Assembly (NCBI GenBank): GCA_029062885.1
Contig: JAIDPH010000174.1
Span: 1-37,126 of the forward strand
DNA: 37,126 bases
DNA from: Lachnospiraceae bacterium
GTDB taxonomy: Bacteria; Bacillota; Clostridia; Lachnospirales; Lachnospiraceae
Direction: 5' to 3'
Below are positions 21,084 to 30,380 of this stretch, piece after piece. The translations under genes and the position numbers were made by a program. The notes under the pieces are model-generated. The model was not told the DNA's origin, did no database searches, and saw only the letters and a list, made by a program, of their open reading frames with translations. The stretch's first letter is position 1, and each line of letters begins with the position of its first letter.

Positions 21084-21920
21084 CTAATCAGTATAGCCAC
21101 TGTCCTCTAACATTTCTTCTATCATTTCATCCAGAGTTTGCCCATATTGCTCTTCATACATCTGGTTGACCTGCGCTCTGACATCATCATTGGTGTAATA
21201 CAGAACAACACAGCTGGTTATCAGCAGTACATTTGAAACTAAACCGATTATTGCACATATAATACCGGTTCGTGCCTTGCCCAGCATCTTCTGCATTCTG
21301 CCTTTGGAAAGCAGGGCAAGTACGATTGCAATGCTTGCTGTGATAAAAACAGGATAAATCGTAAATGTAAAACACGCAATAATAGAAATAATGCCGAGAA
21401 CCATAGAGGCATTAGCTAATTTGCTGCCCGGCTCCGAAACATTCACCGGGTAGGCATAGCGTCCGTAGTTATAGTTAGGATTGTAGCCGTTGTTATTATA
21501 GTTGTAGCCATTATTACCATAACTGTTGTTATTGTATCCAGCATTTGCGCCCTGTGATGGATTTCCGCTCTGTACAGGATTTCCGTAATATGGATTGACG
21601 TTATTATTGGTATATTGATTGCCGTTCTGATAAGTAGGAACAGAGTTGTTTTGATAAGGATATCTGCCCTCGTTCCCGTATGGCTGCTGAATCTGATACG
21701 GAGATTGAGCATTGTTTCCATATGGTTGCTGAACCTGATATGGGGACTGTGCATTGCTATCATATGACGTCTGTCCTTGCACCTGTTCTGAACCACTGTT
21801 TATATCCTGTGCAGTATCTTCTGCTGGCGGATCATACTGAGTACCGCCATTGGAAGTATTATTTATATTATTCTGATTATCATTATCCGTTTCCGGTACT
21901 GTGTTCTGATTAAAGTCCAT
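21084..21920 (-). CDS. Q/N/Y/G-rich protein with C-terminal two-TM (DUF4190-like) domain
   Basis: 278 aa; about 150-residue low-complexity N-terminus with tandem repeats, then SKLANASMVLGIISII...RTGIICAIIGLVSNVLLI. Confidence 0.8.
   Translation of the reverse strand: MDFNQNTVPETDNDNQNNINNTSNGGTQYDPPAEDTAQDINSGSEQVQGQTSYDSNAQSPYQVQQPYGNNAQSPYQIQQPYGNEGRYPYQNNSVPTYQNGNQYTNNNVNPYYGNPVQSGNPSQGANAGYNNNSYGNNGYNYNNNGYNPNYNYGRYAYPVNVSEPGSKLANASMVLGIISIIACFTFTIYPVFITASIAIVLALLSKGRMQKMLGKARTGIICAIIGLVSNVLLITSCVVLYYTNDDVRAQVNQMYEEQYGQTLDEMIEEMLEDSGYTD
21679..21762. repeat. Two tandem 42-bp repeats within the 21084-21920 CDS
   Basis: TATGGCTGCTGAATCTGATACGGAGATTGAGCATTGTTTCCA / TATGGTTGCTGAACCTGATATGGGGACTGTGCATTGCTATCA. 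Confidence 0.85.
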
Positions 21921-22138
21921 AAACTATTCTCCTGCATCAGGTATGCAAACTTCTTTTAGTTGATTATAATTATTTTTATTATATCATGGCTAAATGAGAA
22001 AATCCAGATTAATTAGTATATTAATTTCAAACGTTGCATCTGAACGAAAATTTATGTATAATGTAATAGTTGTCATAGTCTGGACATGTTGTTACGGCTA
22101 TGATGCGATTACTAGAAAACGTCAGGGAGCTATAACGA

Positions 22139-24499
22139 ATGGATATTATTTTAAAGCTAAAAGAAGAATTGAAAGTAGAAAAATGGCAGGTAGAAGCTGC
22201 CGTAAAACTGATTGATGAAGGAAACACCATTCCTTTTATATCCAGATACCGTAAGGAAGCAACCGGAGCATTGAATGATGAGGTGCTGCGTAACCTGTAT
22301 GAGAGGCTTACATACCTGCGGAATCTTGAAGAAAAGAAGGAACAGGTTATAAAGAGCATTGAGGAACAGGGTAAACTGACGGAAGAACTTAAGGAAAAAA
22401 TTATTGCGGCAGAGACAATGGTTGTTGTAGATGACCTGTATCGCCCTTATCGTCCGAAGAGAAAAACAAGGGCCAGCGTAGCGAAGGAAAAAGGACTTGA
22501 TGGTCTGGCGGATTATATTATGAAGCAGGAAGCGACAGCACCGATTGAAGAAGAGGCTGCGAAATATCTTCGCGATGATGAAGACGAGACTAAGTCGGTG
22601 AAGAGTGTTGAAGACGCAATTCAGGGCGCAAAGGACATCATTGCGGAAATGATTTCCGACGAGGCGGATTACCGCATATATATCAGAAATATTACTATAG
22701 AAGAAGGAAAACTCGTAAGTACTGCCAAAAACGAAAAGGCGCAGAGTGTATACGAGATGTATTATAATTATGAGGAACCTGTAAAAAGAGCGGCGGGACA
22801 CCGTATTCTTGCACTCAACAGAGGAGAGAACGAGAAGTTTCTGGTTGTTAAGATTGCTGCGCCGGAAGAGCGCGTTTTACAATATTTGCGCACGAAAGTA
22901 ATTAAAAATGACAATAGTGTCACGACTCCGATATTAGAAGAAGTTATATCTGATAGCTATGCCAGGCTGATTGCACCGGCAATCGAAAGGGAGATTCGAA
23001 ATGATTTGACGGAAAAAGCAGAGGATGGCGCAATATCCGTATTTGGCAAGAATCTTGAACAGCTTTTGCTACAGCCGCCGATTGCGGGCAAGGTAGTGCT
23101 TGGCTGGGATCCGGCATTCAGAACAGGCTGTAAACTGGCAGTTGTAGATGCGACAGGCAAAGTACTGGATACAAAGGTAATTTATCCGACAGCTCCACAG
23201 AATAAAGTTACGGAAGCTAAAGCTGAGCTGAAAAAATTAATCAAAAAATACAATGTATCCCTGATTTCCGTAGGAAACGGTACCGCTTCAAGAGAATCGG
23301 AACAGGTAATAGTAGAACTTCTTAAAGAACTGGATACGCCCGTACAATATGTGATTGTAAATGAGGCGGGAGCATCTGTCTATTCTGCGAGCAAGCTTGC
23401 GACAGAAGAATTCCCGAATTTTGATGTAGGTCAGAGAAGTGCGGCTTCCATTGCAAGAAGATTACAGGATCCTCTTGCAGAGCTTGTTAAAATAGATCCT
23501 AAATCCATCGGCGTCGGTCAATATCAGCATGATATGAACCAGAAAAAGCTCAGTGATGCCTTAAGCGGCGTCGTAGAAGACAGCGTTAATAAGGTAGGCG
23601 TAGACTTGAATACTGCATCCGCTTCACTGCTTGAGTATGTTTCCGGCATAACCAAGGTAATAGCAAGAAATATCGTGGATTACAGGGAAGCAAACGGACG
23701 TTTTACAAATAGGAATCAATTGCTTAAGGTGGGCAAGCTTGGACCGAAAGCTTTTGAGCAGTGCGCAGGTTTCATGCGCATTACGGATGGAGACAATCCT
23801 CTTGATGCCACAAGCGTGCATCCTGAATCCTATGAAGCTGCTAAAAAGCTTCTGGACAAGATGGGATTGACGATGGCGGATGTCAGGGAAGCACAGAAAA
23901 AGGCTGCCGCTGAGAAAGCAGCAGGCAAAAAAGCTCCTGTAACAAAGGAAAAACCGAAGAAACAGAAAGAAGTTGTTATACGTAATACTAATACAGCTAT
24001 GGGAAAAGCGCTTGCAGCGGCAATGGGCGGCGTTGCGCTTGAAAATAAAAATACTGCTGTGCAGACTGTGGAGAAATCGGAAGCGACAGTAAGCAGTCTG
24101 GAGAAAAGAATCAAGGATAAAAAGAAGCTTGCAGAGGAGCTTGGAATCGGCGAGATTACCCTGACAGATATATTGAAGGAATTGGAAAAACCGGCAAGAG
24201 ATCCTCGTGATGATATGCCTGCGCCTATTTTAAGAAGTGATGTACTGGATATGAAGGATTTGAAGCCGGGCATGATTTTAAAGGGCACTGTCCGCAATGT
24301 TATTGATTTTGGCGCATTTGTGGATATAGGAGTACATCAGGATGGCTTAGTACATGTTTCACAGATGACGGACAAATTCATCAAGCATCCACTCGAAGCT
24401 GTCAGTGTCGGCGATGTGGTCGATGTGCAGGTACTTACCGTAGATTTAGAGAAAAAACGGATAGGGCTGACGATGAAGATAGGAAAAGATGCCCAATAA
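22139..24499 (+). CDS. tex: Tex-family RNA-binding transcription accessory protein
   Basis: IPFISRYRKEATGALNDEVLR, LGWDPAFRTGCKLAVVD, GVGQYQHDMNQKKL, C-terminal S1 domain. Confidence 0.95.
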   Translation: MDIILKLKEELKVEKWQVEAAVKLIDEGNTIPFISRYRKEATGALNDEVLRNLYERLTYLRNLEEKKEQVIKSIEEQGKLTEELKEKIIAAETMVVVDDLYRPYRPKRKTRASVAKEKGLDGLADYIMKQEATAPIEEEAAKYLRDDEDETKSVKSVEDAIQGAKDIIAEMISDEADYRIYIRNITIEEGKLVSTAKNEKAQSVYEMYYNYEEPVKRAAGHRILALNRGENEKFLVVKIAAPEERVLQYLRTKVIKNDNSVTTPILEEVISDSYARLIAPAIEREIRNDLTEKAEDGAISVFGKNLEQLLLQPPIAGKVVLGWDPAFRTGCKLAVVDATGKVLDTKVIYPTAPQNKVTEAKAELKKLIKKYNVSLISVGNGTASRESEQVIVELLKELDTPVQYVIVNEAGASVYSASKLATEEFPNFDVGQRSAASIARRLQDPLAELVKIDPKSIGVGQYQHDMNQKKLSDALSGVVEDSVNKVGVDLNTASASLLEYVSGITKVIARNIVDYREANGRFTNRNQLLKVGKLGPKAFEQCAGFMRITDGDNPLDATSVHPESYEAAKKLLDKMGLTMADVREAQKKAAAEKAAGKKAPVTKEKPKKQKEVVIRNTNTAMGKALAAAMGGVALENKNTAVQTVEKSEATVSSLEKRIKDKKKLAEELGIGEITLTDILKELEKPARDPRDDMPAPILRSDVLDMKDLKPGMILKGTVRNVIDFGAFVDIGVHQDGLVHVSQMTDKFIKHPLEAVSVGDVVDVQVLTVDLEKKRIGLTMKIGKDAQ

Positions 24500-24517
24500 T
24501 ACAAGTGCATAAAGGTA

Positions 24518-24688
24518 AATTCTTCGGGGTCGGGTGAAATTCCCTACTGGTGGTGATATCTGCTTATGACAGACAAGTCCACGAACTGATTATTGATTGA
24601 GATTGACTATGTGAAGTCTTATGATATAATCGGCCGATACGGTAAGAATCCGTAACCAACAGTAAAGTCTGGATGAAAGAAGAAGCAG
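24518..24688 (+). promoter_or_regulatory. FMN (RFN) riboswitch
   Basis: TTCTTCGGGGTCGGGTGAAATTCCCTACTGGTGGTGATA ... CGGCCGATACGGTAAGAATCCGTAACCAACAGTAAAGTCTGGATGAAAGAAGAAG. Confidence 0.95.
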
Positions 24689-24704
24689 GATGTGTATGAG
24701 TGTG

Positions 24705-24737
24705 CCCCGGATTATATAAATCCGGGGTTTTTGTTTG
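24705..24737 (+). terminator. Riboswitch expression-platform terminator
   Basis: CCCCGGATT-tatata-AATCCGGGG then TTTTTGTTTG. Confidence 0.85.
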
Positions 24738-24819
24738 TATAAACAAAGCTACGCTTTTGCTAATAACGAAGATTTTCCTTTTTGATAATTTATTAAAATG
24801 AAAAATGGAGGAAAAAGAA

Positions 24820-25551
24820 ATGAATGGATTAGTAAAAAGTATTCAGGAGAATGTAGTCTTCTTTCTGGAATTCGCTGGGATTGTTGTGCTGATGACAGTA
24901 ATCGCATATGCGGCGGAGAAATATATCAGAAAGAAGGAAGGGGTAACAGAGAGGATTCTTTCAACCGGAAAAATTACGATAATAGGTATGTTTTCAGCTA
25001 TAGCGGCAATATTGCATATGTTGGATTTCCCGGTTCCGTTTGCACCATTTTTCTATAGACTTGATTTTAGTGAGCTGCCTGCTTTGATTGCGGCATTTGC
25101 GTTCGGTCCTGTAGCAGGGGTGATGATTGAGTTCTGCAAGATAATGCTTAAACTGTTATTCAAAAATACATCTACGGCTTTTGTCGGTGATATGGCGAAT
25201 TTTGTAATTGGCTGCTCATTACTGGTTCCGGCATCTATTACATATCTGTTCCATAAAAGTAAAAAAACAGCTGTTATTGGATGCGTTATCGGAACTCTGT
25301 GCATGACGGTATTTGGAAGCGCTTTTAATGCAATTTATCTGATTCCGGCATTTTCCAAATTGTATGGTATGCCATTAGAGGAAATTATTGGGATAGGAAC
25401 TAAGATAAATCCCGCCATTAACAATACAATAACACTTGTAATGTATGCTGTTGCGCCGCTTAATCTCTTGAAAGGTAGTGTCGTATCGCTTGTTACGATG
25501 CTGGTTTATAAAAAATTAAGTCCTGTTTTAAAGAAAACAAATCGAATATAA
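24820..25551 (+). CDS. ribU: ECF transporter S component, riboflavin (RibU)
   Basis: IGMFSAIAAILHMLDFPVPFAPFFYRLDFSELPALIAAFAFGPVAGV; downstream of FMN riboswitch; ATG 24820 after GGAGGAAAAAG. Confidence 0.92.
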   Translation: MNGLVKSIQENVVFFLEFAGIVVLMTVIAYAAEKYIRKKEGVTERILSTGKITIIGMFSAIAAILHMLDFPVPFAPFFYRLDFSELPALIAAFAFGPVAGVMIEFCKIMLKLLFKNTSTAFVGDMANFVIGCSLLVPASITYLFHKSKKTAVIGCVIGTLCMTVFGSAFNAIYLIPAFSKLYGMPLEEIIGIGTKINPAINNTITLVMYAVAPLNLLKGSVVSLVTMLVYKKLSPVLKKTNRI

Positions 25552-25579
25552 TATATCAAATTAAGGTTTTATTAAGATT

Positions 25580-25633
25580 GAAAGAAGCTTGGGTTAAGAT
25601 GGCAATGCTATATTCTTTTCACAGGCTTCTTTT
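25580..25633 (+). terminator. Possible terminator hairpin after ribU
   Basis: GAAAGAAGCTTG / CAGGCTTCTTTT with a long loop. Confidence 0.4.
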
Positions 25634-25802
25634 ATGTTATGAGATAATACTGTAAGAAATCTTTTTGAAAAATTTAAGATATATTTTGAAGACATTTAAT
25701 GGAATATTTACGTTATATATTATATACTGAAAGCATTGCTATATACGAAAATTGTATATGGGTACATATGTGTTATATATTTTAATAAAGAAAGGAAAAC
25801 TC

Positions 25803-26510
25803 ATGGGCGCATTGGTAGAAGTACGGGATATCTGCAAGGTATACAACCCCGGAGAAAATGAGGTCAAGGCATTGGACCATGTCAGCCTGACAATTAATGA
25901 AAATGAATTCGTAGCTATTATCGGGCAGTCCGGTTCGGGAAAATCTACATTAATGAATATGCTGGGTTGTCTGGATGTGCCTACAAGCGGTAACTATTAT
26001 CTGCATGGTCAGAACGTGTCAAATATGAGTGACAATGAACTGTCGGATGTGAGGAATAAGGAAATAGGTTTTATCTTTCAGGGCTTTAATTTGATAGCCG
26101 GATTGACAGCGTTAGAGAATGTGGAATTGCCGCTTATATATAGGGGCGTGGGCAAGCGGGAACGGCTGAAGCTTGCAGATACTGCACTTAAGAAGGTAGG
26201 ACTGGAAAACAGGAAAGACCATAAACCTTCTGAGATGTCGGGCGGACAGCAGCAGCGTGTGGCGATTGCCAGAGCCATTGCACAGGCGCCCCCGATTATT
26301 CTTGCCGACGAGCCTACCGGCAATCTGGATTCCGGCTCCAGTAAGGAAATTATGGGAATATTGAGAACACTCAATGAAGAAGGCAGGACGGTTATTCTGA
26401 TCACGCATGACAATGAAATAGCAAATCAGGCTAAGCGCGTTATTAAGATTATTGACGGAAAGATTGTACAGGATTCGGGTTGCCGGAAGGTGGATTCTGA
26501 CACTGAATAG
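25803..26510 (+). CDS. ABC transporter ATP-binding protein (MacB/LolD-like)
   Basis: Walker [10 protein letters not shown], signature [13 protein letters not shown], Walker [13 protein letters not shown]. Confidence 0.95.
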   Translation: MGALVEVRDICKVYNPGENEVKALDHVSLTINENEFVAIIGQSGSGKSTLMNMLGCLDVPTSGNYYLHGQNVSNMSDNELSDVRNKEIGFIFQGFNLIAGLTALENVELPLIYRGVGKRERLKLADTALKKVGLENRKDHKPSEMSGGQQQRVAIARAIAQAPPIILADEPTGNLDSGSSKEIMGILRTLNEEGRTVILITHDNEIANQAKRVIKIIDGKIVQDSGCRKVDSDTE

Positions 26511-26546
26511 TTGTAGTAATTACATAGAATAGGAGAGTGAAAGATT

Positions 26547-27989
26547 ATGGAAAAGAAAGAAGAGGGAAAAGTACCGATGGACCAGTCAAAAAAGAAAAAG
26601 ATAAAGAAGATAATAAGACGAATTATTATCGGAGTCATCCTCGTCGCCATAATTGCGTTTATAGCGATAAATTCCATTATGGCAAAAAATGCACCTGCAA
26701 TAGTATATGTTACCCCGGTTGAAAGAGATGATGTCGAGCAGGTACTCAGTACAAGCGGAACTGTGAAAACAGAAGAGAAAAAGGTATATTTTTCAACTAT
26801 GGCAATTGAAATTGCACAGGTGAACGTGGCGCTTGGAGACAATGTAAAAAAGGAACAGGCTCTTCTGTCCTATGATGCGGATGCGCTGGAGAATGAAAAA
26901 CTGCTGGCACAGCTGCGAATAGAGGCTAACGAAGGCAGTTACGCAAGCTCCATTTCCAAAAACAATGAATACATAAATGAACTTGGAGAGGCTAATTTTA
27001 ATCTGGATATACTGGAATTGCAGATTGCATATGCAGAAAATAATATAAAGATACTGAATAAGAAGATTACGGATAAGCAGGACAGTTTGGCTAAGGAAGG
27101 AACTAATCTGCAGATTTCGCTCATAGATTGGTCAGATGAGCCGGATTCTGAAGAATACATGGAGTTACAGAAGCAGATTCAGAAAAACTCTTATGAGCAG
27201 CAGCATAATAAAGAAATTGAAGACTGGCAGAGTCAAATAGAAACGTATCAGGAAACAGTTACTGCCTGCAAAGAATATAAAGCTGAGATGGAAAGCCAGA
27301 AAACTACTTCTGAAAACAGTATTCTGGACAGCGGAAGTAAGGAACAGATGTCGGCCAACAGACAGATAGAAAATATCAATGCAACAGAGATCCTGACATC
27401 TATAGAAGAGATAGAGAACGGTATATTTGCTGATTTTGATGGAGTTGTAACGGAGCTTAACGTTGTGGAAGGCGATACTCCTATGACAGGAGCACAGATG
27501 CTTGTATTGGAAAGCACTGAAAAGGTTAAGGTAGAGATTTCCGTATCTAAGTATGATTTGGAAAAAATAGCGCTGGGGCAGGAAGCAGAAGTGACTATTG
27601 CGGGAAATACATATAACGGCGTTGTGTCGAAGATAAACGGAATGGCAACGACAAATGCCAGCGGCGCTTCTGTGGTAGGTGCGGAAATACAGATAAAAAA
27701 TCCGGATTCTAACATTTTCCTTGGAGTCGAAGCCAAGGTAAAGATAAATACCTCTGTCGCAAAACAGGTATTGGTCGTACCGATAGAAGTAGTGAACAGT
27801 GATAAGGAAGGCGATTTTGTCTATGTTGTTGAGGATGGTGTATTGATGAAAAGGAGTATTGTTACAGGCATTTCATCCGATAGTTACTGTGAAGTTAAGG
27901 AAGGTCTGAATGAAGGGGATCAGGTTGTAAGCAATGTAACAGTAGATATGGTTGAGGGAATGACAGTCACAGCCGTTTCAGAATATTAA
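26547..27989 (+). CDS. HlyD/MacA-like efflux adaptor subunit
   Basis: One N-terminal TM, long coiled coil, barrel-sandwich halves (FADFDGVVTELNVVEGDTPMTG), beta-barrel. Confidence 0.88.
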   Translation: MEKKEEGKVPMDQSKKKKIKKIIRRIIIGVILVAIIAFIAINSIMAKNAPAIVYVTPVERDDVEQVLSTSGTVKTEEKKVYFSTMAIEIAQVNVALGDNVKKEQALLSYDADALENEKLLAQLRIEANEGSYASSISKNNEYINELGEANFNLDILELQIAYAENNIKILNKKITDKQDSLAKEGTNLQISLIDWSDEPDSEEYMELQKQIQKNSYEQQHNKEIEDWQSQIETYQETVTACKEYKAEMESQKTTSENSILDSGSKEQMSANRQIENINATEILTSIEEIENGIFADFDGVVTELNVVEGDTPMTGAQMLVLESTEKVKVEISVSKYDLEKIALGQEAEVTIAGNTYNGVVSKINGMATTNASGASVVGAEIQIKNPDSNIFLGVEAKVKINTSVAKQVLVVPIEVVNSDKEGDFVYVVEDGVLMKRSIVTGISSDSYCEVKEGLNEGDQVVSNVTVDMVEGMTVTAVSEY

Positions 27990-28033
27990 TTTCTGTTTTA
28001 TTTGGTGGAGAAATAAAGGGAGTAAATATATAG

Positions 28034-29254
28034 ATGGCACAGATATTTGAATATATTAAAATCGCCCTGATGAACATAAAAAGCAATAAAGGACGCTCTG
28101 TTCTTACCATGTTAGGTATAATCATAGGTATTGCGTCAGTGATTATGATTATGGCAATCGGAAACGGCGTAAGGGAACAGATTAATGATGAATTGGAAAG
28201 CATCGGCAGCGGATTGATCGAGTTGATGCTCGATACCACATTAGAAAGCACTACCATGAGGTTTTCACAGGATGACTTTGAGCTTATTCAGGAAAAAGTT
28301 GAGCATGTGAAGGGCGCTACTCCTGTTATGGGTGCCTGGGGAACGGCTGAGGGACCTAAGGGCAACTTTGAAGCCATGGCAGCGGCGGGAAATGAAGGAT
28401 TGCAGTATTATTCAGGTAATGGCGGCAAGGTAGTCAAAGGAAGGTATTTTACAAGGGCGGATGCAGAAAGCGGCAATAGGGTATGTGTGATTCCTGAAAG
28501 CAGCGCAGTAAGTTTATTTGGAACGACAGATGTGGTAGGCTTAAGCTTTGAACTAACATTATATGGAGATTCGCAGGAACTGACCATAGTGGGCATTCGT
28601 GAAGACAACGCCACAAGCTTCGTCAATAGTGGTACTAATCAGACTATTAATGTAGAACTCCCGATATCCGTAATGGGTAATGACTTCTATTTCTATATTG
28701 ATGAATTTAGTGATATGCTGATTTTTGCCGAATCTACAGAATACTGCACGGAAGTGGCGCAGAATGCGGTAAGACTGTTAGAGAATAAATATCAGGTGCG
28801 CGGTGAGAACCAGATTATGGTGCAAAGTATTACTGATATGTCAGCAGAAGTTGGCAGTATTTTGGGAATTGTTACAGTCTTTGTTTCTCTTGTTGCAGCA
28901 ATCTCGCTGCTGGTTGGCGGCATCGGCGTTATGAATATAATGCTGGTATCTGTGACTGAGCGCACAAGGGAAATTGGTATACGTAAGGCATTGGGGGCAA
29001 GAACAGGTTCTATCTTACTTCAATTTCTTGCGGAAGCCGGTATTATAACTATGCTCGGCGGCGTTATAGGAATTGTACTAGGCATAATGCTTGGTAATCT
29101 GATATGCTCTATTATAGGACTTACTGCAAGTACACAAATATCCACAATTATCGGAGCTACTTTGTTCTCTTCCGCAGTCGGTATTTTCTTCGGCATCTAT
29201 CCTGCCAAAAAGGCGGCGAAATTAAGCCCGATTGAAGCACTTCGGCATGAATGA
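28034..29254 (+). CDS. ABC transporter permease (MacB/FtsX-type)
   Basis: MNIKSNKGRSVLTMLGIIIGIASVIMIMAIG; C-terminal IGGIGVMNIMLVSVTERTREIGIRKALGA. Confidence 0.94.
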   Translation: MAQIFEYIKIALMNIKSNKGRSVLTMLGIIIGIASVIMIMAIGNGVREQINDELESIGSGLIELMLDTTLESTTMRFSQDDFELIQEKVEHVKGATPVMGAWGTAEGPKGNFEAMAAAGNEGLQYYSGNGGKVVKGRYFTRADAESGNRVCVIPESSAVSLFGTTDVVGLSFELTLYGDSQELTIVGIREDNATSFVNSGTNQTINVELPISVMGNDFYFYIDEFSDMLIFAESTEYCTEVAQNAVRLLENKYQVRGENQIMVQSITDMSAEVGSILGIVTVFVSLVAAISLLVGGIGVMNIMLVSVTERTREIGIRKALGARTGSILLQFLAEAGIITMLGGVIGIVLGIMLGNLICSIIGLTASTQISTIIGATLFSSAVGIFFGIYPAKKAAKLSPIEALRHE

Positions 29255-29320
29255 AGATATTACATGTGGGATATAGTCTTGCACTTTGCCCGAATTTCAG
29301 TATAATAATTAATATAGTAA

Positions 29321-29358
29321 CTGTAGAAAAGCACCTGCGATGTAGGTGTTTTTCGCAG
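29321..29358 (+). terminator. Probable terminator of ABC operon
   Basis: CTGTAGAAAAGCACCT / AGGTGTTTTTCGCAG hairpin with T-run. Confidence 0.5.
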
Positions 29359-29414
29359 TATATGAAAGATGTGGATATAGTCGGGAATGACATAGGACGA
29401 AGGGCAGGCTCAAT

Positions 29415-29894
29415 ATGGAAATTGAATTTGATGTAAAAATGAAGGCAGGAATTCTATACGATTATATGATGCATCATACATTCAGCAGTTTTACCGGCAT
29501 ATTCGGAGCTGTTGTAGGTGCATTGATGGTTATTGTTTTCTTTTCGAACAGACAGATACTTTTTCTGGCGGCAGGAGTAATTATCCTTATTTACCAGCCG
29601 TGGTCGCTTTTTTTACGTTCCAGACAGCAGATGGTGAACAATCCGGCATTTAAGAAGCCATTGCATTATAAGTTGACGGAAGAAGGCATTGAGGTATCTC
29701 AGGAGGATACAACGGAAAGCCAGAAGTGGGAAGATATGTATAAAGCTGTTTCCACTGGAAGCAGCATAGTTGTATATACCTCGCGGATAAACGCATGTAT
29801 TTTTCCAAAAAAGGATCTTGGAGAGAATAAGTATAAAGTGATAGAAATGATTTCTACTCATATGCCTGCGAAAAGAGTAAAGATTAAAGGGTAA
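29415..29894 (+). CDS. YcxB-like membrane protein
   Basis: Two TM segments followed by YKLTEEGIEVSQ...W(E)DMYKAV, YcxB-like pattern. Confidence 0.65.
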   Translation: MEIEFDVKMKAGILYDYMMHHTFSSFTGIFGAVVGALMVIVFFSNRQILFLAAGVIILIYQPWSLFLRSRQQMVNNPAFKKPLHYKLTEEGIEVSQEDTTESQKWEDMYKAVSTGSSIVVYTSRINACIFPKKDLGENKYKVIEMISTHMPAKRVKIKG

Positions 29895-29926
29895 AAAGGA
29901 ATTTGGCTGCTGATAAGGGTGCGAAG

Positions 29927-30361
29927 ATGAAGCAGATTATTGAAACTTATAGTACACAGGAAACGTTTGAATTCGGGAAAAAAATTGGAGAGCGTGCAAG
30001 GGCGGGTGAGGTATATTCCCTGATTGGAGATTTGGGAGTAGGTAAGACTGTTTTTACACAGGGTGTAGCAAGCGGATTGGGAATTAAGGAATCTGTGAAT
30101 AGTCCCACTTTTACAATTTTGCAGGTCTATGACGAGGGAAGGCTGCCTTTTTACCATTTCGACGTATATCGAATAGGCGATATTGAGGAGATGGATGAGA
30201 TAGGTTATGACGAATACTTTTATGGAGATGGAGTATGTCTGATTGAATGGGCGAATCTGATTGAGGAGATACTGCCGGAAAAATATATGAAGATTACAAT
30301 AGAGAAAAATCTTGAAAAGGGTTTTGATTACAGGAAAATTACGGTGGAAGAGTTTGATTGA
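29927..30361 (+). CDS. tsaE: tRNA threonylcarbamoyladenosine biosynthesis ATPase
   Basis: YSLIGDLGVGKTVFTQGVASGLGI, SPTFTILQVY, HFDVYRIGD. Confidence 0.95.
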   Translation: MKQIIETYSTQETFEFGKKIGERARAGEVYSLIGDLGVGKTVFTQGVASGLGIKESVNSPTFTILQVYDEGRLPFYHFDVYRIGDIEEMDEIGYDEYFYGDGVCLIEWANLIEEILPEKYMKITIEKNLEKGFDYRKITVEEFD

Positions 30362-30380
30362 GAGGAGCAGGGGTATCAGA

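Noticed and set aside
21679-21762. CRISPR-like short repeats
   Set aside because: Two adjacent 42-bp copies without spacers, inside a coding frame; they are protein tandem repeats.
22157-22801. 214-aa reverse ORF within tex
   Set aside because: Antisense shadow ORF; F/L/I-rich translation typical of the reverse of coding sequence.
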